Source: an uncultured Christensenellaceae bacterium (GTDB lineage Bacteria > Bacillota > Clostridia > Christensenellales > UMGS416). From it: 32,244 bases of DNA. The notes below the pieces were generated by a model. The model did no database searches, was not told the DNA's origin, and saw nothing but the letters and a program-made list of their open reading frames with translations. Positions 1-7,070 of the stretch are shown here, piece after piece. Positions within the stretch are counted from its first letter, which is position 1. Every line of letters starts with the position of its first letter. The stretch lies in the NCBI GenBank assembly GCA_944376795.1, contig CALWDW010000018.1, positions 1-32,244 on the forward strand, written 5' to 3'. The translations under genes and the position numbers were made by a program.

Positions 1-624
1 GCATATAGCGAAAGCGAAATTGCCTATATTATGGATTGTCTGAACAATGAGCCGCTAAAGTGGAAAGCGTTAATCATGTTTGCCATTGATAGCGGTTGCC
101 GCCGTGGTGAAATCGTGGGCTTGCGATGGGAAGAAATTGATTTCAAAACGGGCAAAGTCAACATTTGCCGAAATGCCCAATACACCGCCGGGAAAGGTAC
201 TTATATCAGCACTACGAAGAACAGGAAAAACAGGGTGATCTACCTAAACCGCCCCGTATTAACAGTATTGGCAGAATGGAAACGGCAACAGGCGCTTTTG
301 CATTTCGGGCAAGGCATACCGCTAAACGGGTTCTGCTTTACACAGGACAATGGGAAAATGATGAATCCGCAAGCGCCTACATCCTATTTAACCCGGTTCG
401 GGAAGAAATACAATTTGCCGGGGATTCACCCCCATGCCTTACGGCATACAATGGCTACACTCAGCATAGCCAACGGAGCGGACATTGTAAGCATTAGCGA
501 AAAGCTGGGACATTCTGAACCTTCTATAACGCTTAATGTTTACAGCCATGCCAACGAAGAAGCCCAACGGCGCGCCAATGAAGTTTTGGCAGAAGCTATT
601 TACAACAATCAAAAACACGCATAA
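1..624 (+). CDS. Tyrosine recombinase / integrase, C-terminal part (5' end outside window)
   Basis: Site-specific recombinase that would excise or integrate a mobile element. The frame is open from base 1, so the N-terminal arm-binding and core-binding domains lie outside the window; 207 residues are visible. All but one of the usual catalytic residues can be placed (numbered from base 1): Arg34 in GCRRGE, the His145-x-x-Arg148 box (HALR), His171 in LGHSEP and the nucleophile Tyr181 in NVYSH. This is the standard C-terminal catalytic domain of phage and Tn916/ICE-type integrases. Two tiny genes and a repeat-rich non-coding tract follow, as is common where an integrase sits next to the element end. 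Base composition is less GC-rich than the genes after 1480, which fits a mobile origin. Confidence 0.93.
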   Translation, partial: AYSESEIAYIMDCLNNEPLKWKALIMFAIDSGCRRGEIVGLRWEEIDFKTGKVNICRNAQYTAGKGTYISTTKNRKNRVIYLNRPVLTVLAEWKRQQALLHFGQGIPLNGFCFTQDNGKMMNPQAPTSYLTRFGKKYNLPGIHPHALRHTMATLSIANGADIVSISEKLGHSEPSITLNVYSHANEEAQRRANEVLAEAIYNNQKHA

Positions 625-644
625 AATAAAAGGAGAAAACGCAC

Positions 645-830
645 ATGAACAAGATTTTACATTTGGAAGATACCGCCTTCGAATTGAAAGCCCTTTTGAC
701 TGTACTTAGTGCCGCCGATGGGGATAACAAACAGGCAATGCAAGAAATGCCCCATGCTCTACAGGTTGCCGCCAGAATGGCAGACGATTTGTATTGCATG
801 ATCGTAAACGCAGAAACGGAGGTAAAATAA
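645..830 (+). CDS. Small hypothetical protein (61 aa)
   Basis: The 61-residue ORF starts at ATG 645 behind an AAGGAG ribosome binding site, 20 bases after the integrase stop, so it is probably co-transcribed with it. It looks helical and mildly acidic, with no signal peptide, Cys motif or recognisable domain. Small helical ORFs next to integrases are often excisionases or element-specific accessory proteins, but no winged-helix motif is visible, so I do not assign a function. The clear Shine-Dalgarno and tight spacing favour a real gene. Confidence 0.6.
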   Translation: MNKILHLEDTAFELKALLTVLSAADGDNKQAMQEMPHALQVAARMADDLYCMIVNAETEVK

Positions 831-902
831 ATGTTATTTTGGATATGCTTATTGATTTTCCCGTTTGCGCTTTTGGCTGAGCTTTTGAAAATGAATAAAT
901 AA
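831..902 (+). CDS. Putative 23-aa membrane peptide
   Basis: The ATG at 831 directly follows the TAA of the 61-aa ORF and is preceded by GGAGGT within that gene's last codons, so translation would be coupled. The peptide is one hydrophobic helix rich in Leu, Phe and Ile, ending in a short polar tail (KMNK). A rho-independent terminator begins 8 bases after the stop, so the three ORFs appear to form one transcription unit. It could be a small membrane peptide or a chance ORF; the ribosome binding site and spacing are the only evidence. Confidence 0.4.
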   Translation: MLFWICLLIFPFALLAELLKMNK

Positions 903-910
903 AGCACAGA

Positions 911-942
911 GCCGCCCGGATTCGTCCGGGTGGTTTTCTTTT
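911..942 (+). terminator. Rho-independent terminator after the integrase unit
   Basis: GC-rich stem (CCCGGA, loop TTCG, TCCGGG, extended by flanking G/T and C/G pairs) followed by a T-rich tail (TTTTCTTTT). The stable UUCG-type tetraloop makes this a convincing terminator. Confidence 0.85.
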
Positions 943-1434
943 GCACATTTGCCACCACACAGCCCCGGTGATGATCTGGAATCATCCAGAGTGCGAAAGA
1001 GAGTGCACAGAGCCGCTACACAGGCTTTTTGTTTTAGGTGTGTTCCGCGATATTGGATAATAGGTAAAACGCAATACAGAGCCACAAAGGGCGCTCTCTT
1101 GTCTGTCCCTTGCGCTTATGGGGTTGCATTTACACGAAAAAGAATTTTAGACGATTATATGTAATATAGATGTGTGTCTTTATTGTCTTTACTGTCTTTT
1201 TCGTCTAAAATGTCTTTTCTCGATAGGGTTGTCTTTTGCGTCTATTCGTCTATCTGTCTATGTGTAAAGTCAACAGACAAAAAAGACAATAAAAATGGTT
1301 AGAAATATTTTGTTTTCCCTGCTAACCCTAATCAATCATTTCGAGATCGGTAAAGCCTTCATTCAGCACCAAGCCCCGCCGGTTTTGTGTCCTCTGTTGA
1401 TTTTTGGTTGATTTTTTGAAGTTTTGAGCATAAG
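943..1434. other. Non-coding element end rich in GTCTTT motifs
   Basis: About 490 bases without a convincing gene; the 71-codon ORF at 949-1164 has no ribosome binding site and low-complexity content. The tract holds a dense cluster of GTCTTT/GTCTA motifs at 1171-1290. On the minus strand the last codons of an open frame near 1328-1400 give a plausible tail (FTDLEMID), which might be the end of a truncated gene, but nothing supports this further. The attachment site of the element probably lies between here and 1480. Confidence 0.5.
1144..1293. repeat. Iterated GTCTTT-type motifs within nested inverted repeats
   Basis: The motif GTCTTT occurs at least five times between 1175 and 1240, followed by several GTCTA copies. 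Two inverted repeats enclose the block: TTTATTGTCTTT at 1179-1190 with its exact complement AAAGACAATAAA at 1282-1293, and TTTTAGACGA near 1144-1154 with TCGTCTAAAA near 1199-1209. Arrays like this beside an integrase usually bind integrase arm domains or an excisionase; replication iterons are the other option. Confidence 0.55.
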
Positions 1435-1481
1435 AAAAAGCCTGTAAACAGGCGAAAAACCGCATGAATACAGGCTTTTTT
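1435..1481. terminator. Bidirectional hairpin terminator at the methyltransferase 5' end
   Basis: Perfect 12-base arms AAAAAGCCTGTA (1435-1446) and TACAGGCTTTTT (1469-1480) enclose a loop that has its own small CCTG/CAGG hairpin. A-rich and T-rich flanks let it work in both directions. It overlaps the apparent start of the downstream methyltransferase, an odd place for a terminator. Confidence 0.75.
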
Positions 1482-2253
1482 GATTGTGAGTAATTATCTC
1501 TTGGAGGACTGGTACGCCTTCCTTTATGAGCAGCAGGAGGACGCCAGCCCCATTGTAACGCACATCGCGCGCCGGCTGTCCGGGGAAAAACTCTCCATCC
1601 TTGAGCCTGCCTGCGGCGGTGGAAAAATCTGCGGCCCCTTGGCGGAAGCAGGCCACGAGGTAACGGGTTTTGATTGCAACGCTTCGATGCTCCGCTATGC
1701 GCGAAAACGCGCTTCGGCGCTGCCAAACCTGCACATTGATCAGGCGGATATGCTGTGCCGTGATTGGGGTGAGGATTATGACGTGGTATTGTTGGCATCC
1801 AATCTTATGAACAATATTGATACAGACTGGGAATATAAGCAGGCGCAAAAAAAACTGCTTACACAAGCGCAGAGGGCATTAAAACCGGATGGCCTGCTTT
1901 TCCTGGATTTTGATTGCCCCAGCTCCCTGCGTCCCTTTGCCGAACCCGGGGAATGGGTCTGCTTCGAGGGCCGAGACGATCAAGAGACCTTTGGACGGTA
2001 TGTTGTTGTCAATGGAACCTCCAACGACCACAGCCGTATGGTCTACTACAGCAGGCGGTACGAGCTGCGTCCCAAGGATGCTGCGCCATTCTCATGCACT
2101 GTCCGCAAAGAAAAGCACTTTGCCACGTTGGAATGGATGGGTGCGCAGCTGTACCGCGCCGGCTTTACCGTGGAGGCGCTGTACGGCGGTTATGGCGGCG
2201 AGCCTTTTGACCAAGGGCACCGCCGGTGCGTCTTGTGGTGCAGGAGGTGCTAG
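1480..2253 (+). CDS. Class I SAM-dependent methyltransferase (possibly 5'-truncated)
   Basis: Would transfer a methyl group from S-adenosylmethionine to an unknown small molecule. The Rossmann-type SAM-binding motif I is visible as LEPACGGGKI (residues 41-50), followed by the acidic loop at Asp65 (GFDCNASML) and a typical C-terminal beta-hairpin (GFTVEALYGGYGG). Length (257 aa) is normal for a small free-standing methyltransferase. The start is doubtful: the only candidates are TTG 1480 and GTG 1486, both without a ribosome binding site and lying on the tail of a strong terminator. Together with the adjacent integrative element, this suggests the native start was displaced or cut off by insertion. 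Substrate unknown. Confidence 0.82.
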   Translation: MIVSNYLLEDWYAFLYEQQEDASPIVTHIARRLSGEKLSILEPACGGGKICGPLAEAGHEVTGFDCNASMLRYARKRASALPNLHIDQADMLCRDWGEDYDVVLLASNLMNNIDTDWEYKQAQKKLLTQAQRALKPDGLLFLDFDCPSSLRPFAEPGEWVCFEGRDDQETFGRYVVVNGTSNDHSRMVYYSRRYELRPKDAAPFSCTVRKEKHFATLEWMGAQLYRAGFTVEALYGGYGGEPFDQGHRRCVLWCRRC

Positions 2254-2267
2254 CTTTCTGCAAAAGG

Positions 2268-2313
2268 GAGCCTTTTCCGTGCGGGTTTTGCGCAGGGGGA
2301 AGGCTTCTTTTTT
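2268..2313 (+). terminator. Probable terminator of the methyltransferase gene
   Basis: Imperfect stem (AGCCTTTTCC pairing with GGAAGGCT, with a small bulge) about 15 bases after the stop codon, followed by a run of six T. An alternative pairing, CTGCAAAA with TTTTGCGCAG, overlaps it. Confidence 0.55.
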
Positions 2314-2412
2314 GTACACTGGATCCGGCGAGGCTTGGGAGGATTCGCTGTGTATGGGTTCTCTGGGCCGAAGTGCCCAACCGTGGGTTGGATGCCGCCG
2401 CAGGTTTCGTCA

Positions 2413-2441
2413 TTGCGGGCGCGAAACTGTGGGGGTACAAT
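2413..2441 (+). promoter_or_regulatory. Sigma-A promoter for the XRE regulator
   Basis: -35 TTGCGG (2413-2418), 17-base spacer, -10 TACAAT (2436-2441), 40 bases upstream of the GTG start at 2482. Good match in both boxes with ideal spacing. Confidence 0.6.
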
Positions 2442-2481
2442 ACTTACGTGGCCACAGAAAGCGCAAAGGAGTCGGTGTACA

Positions 2482-3225
2482 GTGAAACTGAACGAGCAAA
2501 TCGCGTATTTCAGGAAAGAGCAGGGCATGACCCAGGAACAGCTGGCGTCAGCGCTGGGGGTGACCAACCAATCGGTATCCAAGTGGGAATCCGGGCAGAA
2601 CTGTCCGGATATCCAGCTGCTGCCGGAGCTGGCGCGGCTCTTTGGCGTAACCATCGATACCTTGATGGGGTGCGCCGAAGAAGTACCGCTTGCAGATCTG
2701 CTGCTCCGGGTGCGCGGGATGATGAAAAGCATGCCCAAGGAGCGTGCCATGGAGACCGCGTACCGCGTGGCGGCCTTGCTTCACGAGGGCGCGGCGACCC
2801 TTGGCTATACGGCGGCGCCGCGCTGGTGCTGGGACCGCGACTATGCCGGGGAGGATTTGACCGCATGGGGCGGGTCGTTGGCCAACGAACCGGAGTACGG
2901 GTGTTCCGGGCGCAGCGGCATGGGGATCTTCTTTTCTCTGCCGCAGTGCGAAAATATGCCGGAGGATCTTGCGTTGGAGAGGCTGGCCCAAGAAATGCGG
3001 CGCTATACCGATGGGCATGCGTTGCGGGTGCTGTATGCGCTGTTCCGGCACGGAGGCCGGGAGACGGCAGGGCTGGAGGAGCTTGTGCAGGTCACCGGCC
3101 TGGAGGAAGACGCGGTGAGGCAGGCGCTGCAGGTCCTGGGGGCGGAGCGGTGCGGCGAAGGCTGGCAGCTGCCCGAAAGGATGCGCCATATACCGCCGCT
3201 GCTTTCCCTTCTGGCCATGACGTAA
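2482..3225 (+). CDS. XRE-family helix-turn-helix transcriptional regulator
   Basis: DNA-binding regulator of 247 residues. The N-terminus is a canonical Cro/C1-type domain (about residues 1-63): TQEQLASALGVTNQSVSKWE is the helix-turn-helix, followed by the usual FGVTIDTLMG end of the domain. The remaining 180 residues form a family-specific C-terminal region without a recognised effector motif; the last ~70 residues (EELVQVTGLEEDAVRQALQV) look like a second winged-helix. I chose GTG 2482 because AAAGGAG lies 10 bases upstream and the homologous domain begins there; the longer open frame from 2335 has no ribosome binding site and would include the promoter. Target genes are unknown; the downstream kinase gene is a candidate. 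Confidence 0.85.
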   Translation: MKLNEQIAYFRKEQGMTQEQLASALGVTNQSVSKWESGQNCPDIQLLPELARLFGVTIDTLMGCAEEVPLADLLLRVRGMMKSMPKERAMETAYRVAALLHEGAATLGYTAAPRWCWDRDYAGEDLTAWGGSLANEPEYGCSGRSGMGIFFSLPQCENMPEDLALERLAQEMRRYTDGHALRVLYALFRHGGRETAGLEELVQVTGLEEDAVRQALQVLGAERCGEGWQLPERMRHIPPLLSLLAMT

Positions 3226-3418
3226 ACGCGGGGGAAATTGCTGCCCGGCGGCCGTATGGATTCATCGGACGGCAGGAGGATGCGCTGTGTTTGCTTCCCT
3301 TTTGCCGCCGGGGGGTGTATGATGAAGCCAAGCCTTCCATAGGGGAAACCGGGGGGCCAGAGAGAAAGGTTTTGCAATGTCTGGGCTGCTCGGACGGGCA
3401 GAAAGGAGGATCGCCTGC

Positions 3419-4387
3419 ATGCGCAGTGAAATCATACGGGGCGCGGCATACCAGGCCCAGTTGAAGGACTTTGTGGGCGCCGTGTACGGCCTGCGGCCCC
3501 GCAGCCTGCAGCCGGCCAAGCGCGGCTACTATGCGGAGACGTGGAAGCTTGAGGCCGATGAGGGAAGATATTTCCTCAAGCTGGATTTCCTTCCCCATCA
3601 TCAGGAGAGGTTTCGGAACAGTCTTGCCGTAATGGAGGCACTGCGCAGCCAGGGAATTGACTTCATCGGCCGGGTGATTCCCACTCGGCTGGGTGCGCTG
3701 AGCGCGCGTTTCGGTTCGGCGGTGCTGGGCGTGATGGACTGGATTGACGGGGAAAATGTGGAGACGGACGCTACAAAGTCCAAGGAGTATGCGCTGCTTT
3801 GCAGGGTCTATACGCTTCCCCAGCCGGCCTGCGCCATGGAACTCCTTTCCTTTTCTGACGAGATGGCAGAACGGTTTTACCGGCTGTGGGAGGCGCTGAA
3901 GGCTGCCCCGTCCCAGGGCTCCAACGCCGTGGTGCTGGGGATGCTGGACAGCCGGCGGGAGCAACTGGCCCGCTATGCCCGGCGGCTGGCTAAGACGGCA
4001 GCACGCTGCGGGGAGGATACCGGTGATTTTTACATTACCCATGGAGACGCCGGAGGGAATTTCTTTGTGGGCGGCGGCAGGAACTATATCCTGGACTGGG
4101 ACGAGGTGATGTACGCGCCCCTGGAGCGGGATGCCTGGGTGATGGGCTGCCATGCCTGGGCCAGAAAACTGTTTGACGATACGCTTCGCGCCAACCATAT
4201 TGCCTACCGGCTGCGCATGGAGCGCCTGGCTTTTTTCTGCTATCATATGTTTTTCCTCTACCTGGGAGAGTTTCTATTGGATCAGCCTTCGTATGATATG
4301 AGCGGGCGCATAGACGCCTATTTCCGGGACGGATGGATAGAAAGGCGGCTGTGCTTTGCCGACCAATGGGAGACGGCGTGGTTATGA
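3419..4387 (+). CDS. Aminoglycoside phosphotransferase/CotS-like kinase-fold protein
   Basis: Member of the APH/choline-kinase fold, which phosphorylates small hydroxylated molecules. Key motifs are present: catalytic loop HGDAGGN (His208, Asp210, Asn214) and the metal-binding DWD motif (Asp226-Trp-Asp228 in YILDWDEV). The N-lobe has YFLKLDF, where Lys would bind ATP. The 322-residue length and insert pattern resemble the CotS/YtaA spore-coat kinase group and homoserine kinase-type II-like proteins of spore formers rather than a true resistance enzyme. The start at ATG 3419 is set by a strong AGAAAGGAGG site; the upstream ATG at 3377 has none. It follows the XRE gene by ~190 bases. Substrate unknown; a drug-resistance role is not supported. 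Confidence 0.82.
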   Translation: MRSEIIRGAAYQAQLKDFVGAVYGLRPRSLQPAKRGYYAETWKLEADEGRYFLKLDFLPHHQERFRNSLAVMEALRSQGIDFIGRVIPTRLGALSARFGSAVLGVMDWIDGENVETDATKSKEYALLCRVYTLPQPACAMELLSFSDEMAERFYRLWEALKAAPSQGSNAVVLGMLDSRREQLARYARRLAKTAARCGEDTGDFYITHGDAGGNFFVGGGRNYILDWDEVMYAPLERDAWVMGCHAWARKLFDDTLRANHIAYRLRMERLAFFCYHMFFLYLGEFLLDQPSYDMSGRIDAYFRDGWIERRLCFADQWETAWL

Positions 4388-4414
4388 GAAGGCGCGGGAG
4401 GGCAGGCCAATGGC

Positions 4415-4444
4415 TTGTCTCTTTTGCCGGCTTTGTGATATAAT
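4415..4444 (+). promoter_or_regulatory. Sigma-A promoter with extended -10 for the DUF362 gene
   Basis: -35 TTGTCT (4415-4420), 18-base spacer, perfect -10 TATAAT (4439-4444) preceded by TGA, which creates an extended -10. It lies just after the kinase stop and 32 bases before the DUF362 start. Confidence 0.75.
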
Positions 4445-4475
4445 GCGCCATATCCATTTCGCAAGGAGGGATTCC

Positions 4476-5573
4476 ATGCCTGCCACTGTTTTGTTTGCGC
4501 CGATGGCGTATTCCCGCTATGAGGCGACCCAGACGCTCCCCGCCAAGTTCTCCCGGATGCTCCAGAAAACCGGCCTGGCCGATAAGGTGCGGGGGAAGAC
4601 CGTTGCCATCAAGATGCACGTGGGCGACGGCATCACCTATTCCACCATTCCTCCGGTGTTCATCCGCATCCTGACCGACTTTATCAAGGAGAATGGTGGC
4701 GACTGCTTCATTACCGACCACTATGTGTACCAGCGTCATCCCGAACGCCGCGGCTACACCGAGAATAACCTGGGATGTCCCGTGCTGGACGACTGCGGGC
4801 ACCTGGGTAAGTATTTCTATACCAAAGAGGTGGACTACAAGACCTTCAAACATGTGGATGTGGCCGGCTTGATTCATGACGCCGACTTCATGATCGACTT
4901 CTCCCACGTCAAGGGACATGGCTCCTGCGGCTTTGGCGGGGCCTGCAAAAACATCGCCATGGGCTGCGTCACCGACCGCACCCGCCATGAGATCCATTCC
5001 CTGGAGGGCGGCCTGGTCTGGGACAAGGATAAGTGCATCCACTGCGGCAAGTGCATTCCTGCCTGCAACCATCACGCCAATTCCTTCTCGGAAGAGAAGA
5101 ACCAGGGAACGTATCAGGTGAACTACCACCACTGCACTATGTGCCAGCACTGCCTCAAGGTCTGCCCGGTGCACGCCATCACCCTGGACTCCCATGACTA
5201 CGCCGACTTCCAGATGGGCATGGCCGTATGCACCAAGGCCGTGGTGGATACCTTTGCTCCCGGGAATGTGTACTATATCAATGTGCTGACCGCCATCACC
5301 GCCCTGTGCGACTGTTGGGGCATGACGACGCCTTCCCTGGTGCCGGATATCGGCATCATGGCCAGCGACGATATCGTGGCCATTGAGCGCGCCAGCATCG
5401 ACGCCATTAAGATGGAAGACCTGATTCCCGTGGGCATTCCCCAGGGCATGGAGCTCTCCGGCGAAGGCCATCTCTTCCAGCAGCTGCACGGCAAGAATCC
5501 CTTCGTGCAGCTGGACTGCCTGGAGAAGGTGGGACTGGGAACCCAGGACTATACGCTGGTGACGGTGAAGTAG
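4476..5573 (+). CDS. DUF362 domain protein with two [4Fe-4S] ferredoxin clusters
   Basis: Predicted cytoplasmic iron-sulfur protein, 365 residues. The N-terminal half is the DUF362 domain (VAIKMHVGDG, then the conserved FSHVKGHGSCGFGGACKNIAMGC split over residues 142-164). It is interrupted by a bacterial 2x[4Fe-4S] ferredoxin module: CIHCGKCIPAC (Cys187, 190, 193, 197) and CTMCQHCLKVC (Cys220, 223, 226, 230). DUF362 then resumes to the C-terminus. Proteins of this layout are common in anaerobes and are thought to take part in electron transfer, but no reaction is firmly established. ATG 4476 has an AAGGAGGG site. It has its own promoter and a strong terminator, so it is probably monocistronic. 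Confidence 0.88.
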   Translation: MPATVLFAPMAYSRYEATQTLPAKFSRMLQKTGLADKVRGKTVAIKMHVGDGITYSTIPPVFIRILTDFIKENGGDCFITDHYVYQRHPERRGYTENNLGCPVLDDCGHLGKYFYTKEVDYKTFKHVDVAGLIHDADFMIDFSHVKGHGSCGFGGACKNIAMGCVTDRTRHEIHSLEGGLVWDKDKCIHCGKCIPACNHHANSFSEEKNQGTYQVNYHHCTMCQHCLKVCPVHAITLDSHDYADFQMGMAVCTKAVVDTFAPGNVYYINVLTAITALCDCWGMTTPSLVPDIGIMASDDIVAIERASIDAIKMEDLIPVGIPQGMELSGEGHLFQQLHGKNPFVQLDCLEKVGLGTQDYTLVTVK

Positions 5574-5586
5574 CTTCGTGATATGC

Positions 5587-5614
5587 AAAAGGGCGCGGGG
5601 AACCGCGCCCTTTT
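5587..5614 (+). terminator. Rho-independent terminator of the DUF362 gene
   Basis: AAAAGGGCGCGG and CCGCGCCCTTTT arms with a small loop (GGAA), 14 bases after the stop codon; textbook form. Confidence 0.9.
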
Positions 5615-5660
5615 GATTTCCTTGGGCTGCGGAGAGGCTCGGGATTCTCCCGGCCCACCT

Positions 5661-5713
5661 TAACAAAATGCTTCGCAGCGCGGAAAATCACGCTGCGAAG
5701 CATTGGTTTTTTG
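5661..5713 (-). terminator. Terminator of the URO-D-family gene (bidirectional hairpin)
   Basis: Arms ATGCTTCGCAGCG (5668-5680) and CGCTGCGAAGCAT (5691-5703), exact complements of 13 bases. On the minus strand the hairpin ends in TTTTGTTA, just past the URO-D-family stop; on the plus strand it ends in TTGGTTTTTT, so it may also back up the upstream terminator. Confidence 0.85.
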
Positions 5714-5727
5714 CATCCCGTGAAAGA

Positions 5728-6963
5728 CTAGCGTTCCACTTCCTCCTGGGCAATCTGGGCCCAGCGCCATAGACAGTCAGGCTTGTAGCTGACGGTGCTG
5801 ATGTCCTTGAGAATGATCTCCAGATCCACGCCGTGGGTGCGGGCGGCCCCGATGGTGTGGCGCAGGTCCTCGCGCACCGCGTCCTCGTCCAGTGTGCCGC
5901 TGGCAACGAAGACCGGGTTGGGCTTGTTGCTCATGACATATTTGTGGGGAAGGTTGGCGGCAAAACGGTCCCGGTCGCTCCAGGGCGAGCAGGAGATCTT
6001 CCGTACCCGGGGCAGTTTTTCGATGACGTCCAGTCGGTCGTCCAGCCGGTCGCAGCAGCCATAGTAGATGGCGCCGAAGTGGGGGAAGATCCGCCGCATA
6101 TAGGCGACCTCGAACTCCGCGGTGATGGCGGGGGAGACCGAGGTGAAGAGCTGGGCCAGGCCAAAGGCCCAGGCGCTGGAGGAGGTGGGGCGCTGGGGAT
6201 CGCAGTCTGCCAGCGGAAGGTCGTCGGAAAAGGTGTGGGAACAGTGGCAGAGGTGGCTGTCCACGTCAAACACCCCAAGGGCATTGCGCTGGGCGATTTC
6301 CTCCAGGGTGCAGCGGGTCAGCTTTTCCATCAGGGCATGGATCAGCTCGGGGCGGTCCATAAGCTCGATGTAGCAGTTCTCCACCCCCATCCACTGGGCG
6401 ATCTGATCCCAGAGCCCCAGGTGCATGGTCTGTCCCACCAGCCGGTATGGGCAGATGCCGGTGAAGACGGCCTCGGCCTCGGCCAGGATTTGGGCCTCCT
6501 TTTCCCGATCCAGGGTGATGACCGGCGTATGGAGCTTTTCCAGATCGGAGAAATCGCGGATCTGGTTGTGATAGCTCTGGCTGACCACGTCGCTGGTGGC
6601 GTCCATCTGCAGGATGGTGCGCTCGACCTCCAGACCCCAGCCGGTGGAGTGGATGGGGCGGGGCAGCTGAATATAGGGGGTGAGGACCTGGTCGACAGGC
6701 ATGTACTTCTGCTGGTAGAGGGTCCGGCGAAGCCAGGTCTCCACACCGCGCCAGTACGGATCCTCCACATGGCAGGCGAGGGAGCCGTCCACATCCATTT
6801 CGTTCCAAGGGATTTGATCAATCAGCACCATGGGCCGGCGCATCTTGCAGCGGTTGAGGGCCAGCCACAGTTCCCTTTTTTCGGCATGCTTGGGCTGCGC
6901 GGCGCATGCGGCATAGGCGCGCGCCAGCTCCTGCAGAATGCTTTGTTCCTGAAGCGTGAGCAT
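5728..6963 (-). CDS. Uroporphyrinogen decarboxylase (URO-D) superfamily protein
   Basis: A 411-residue protein that I place in the URO-D/cobalamin-dependent methyltransferase superfamily (TIM barrel) by overall pattern rather than a decisive motif: a long N-terminal extension, the middle segment LGLWDQIAQWMGVENCYIELMDRPELIHAL, here quoted only as its LGLWDQIAQWMG core, and a late barrel segment with HFGAIYYGCCDRLDD. It is far from true HemE, so heme synthesis is unlikely. Relatives in gut Clostridia are annotated simply as URO-D family and often sit near sugar or methyl-transfer genes. ATG 6963 has a perfect AGGAGGA site; the open frame extends 21 codons further without one. It lies 107 bases after the AraC gene on the same strand and may share its transcript. 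Confidence 0.7.
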   Translation of the reverse strand: MLTLQEQSILQELARAYAACAAQPKHAEKRELWLALNRCKMRRPMVLIDQIPWNEMDVDGSLACHVEDPYWRGVETWLRRTLYQQKYMPVDQVLTPYIQLPRPIHSTGWGLEVERTILQMDATSDVVSQSYHNQIRDFSDLEKLHTPVITLDREKEAQILAEAEAVFTGICPYRLVGQTMHLGLWDQIAQWMGVENCYIELMDRPELIHALMEKLTRCTLEEIAQRNALGVFDVDSHLCHCSHTFSDDLPLADCDPQRPTSSSAWAFGLAQLFTSVSPAITAEFEVAYMRRIFPHFGAIYYGCCDRLDDRLDVIEKLPRVRKISCSPWSDRDRFAANLPHKYVMSNKPNPVFVASGTLDEDAVREDLRHTIGAARTHGVDLEIILKDISTVSYKPDCLWRWAQIAQEEVER

Positions 6964-7070
6964 GGGTATCCTCCTGATCCGTGTAGGAATATCTTTACCA
7001 TACGCTTCTTCGCGGATGGCGTCCATGGTGGAACTTGCCCTTTCCGGGGAATTTTTGCGCCGGGGCGCGG

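Noticed and set aside
949..1164. 71-codon plus-strand ORF after the integrase terminator
   Set aside because: No ribosome binding site, no protein-like composition, and it lies in the repeat-rich element end.
3291..3323. Possible promoter (TTGCTT and TATGAT) before the kinase gene
   Set aside because: Spacing of 21 bases is too long for a convincing sigma-A promoter.
2226..3464. 412-codon frame overlapping the XRE regulator
   Set aside because: Gly/Arg/Ala-rich out-of-frame reading; the XRE HTH with its own promoter and ribosome binding site is in another frame.
3092..4246. 384-codon minus-strand frame opposite the kinase gene
   Set aside because: Antisense shadow; the APH motifs HGD and DWD are on the plus strand.
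3419..4387. Antibiotic-resistance call for the APH-fold gene
   Set aside because: Only fold-level motifs are present; length and surroundings fit CotS-like or metabolic kinases.
4035..5666. 543-codon minus-strand frame opposite the DUF362 gene
   Set aside because: High-GC shadow frame: low-complexity composition, no ribosome binding site, and the plus strand encodes a clear family.
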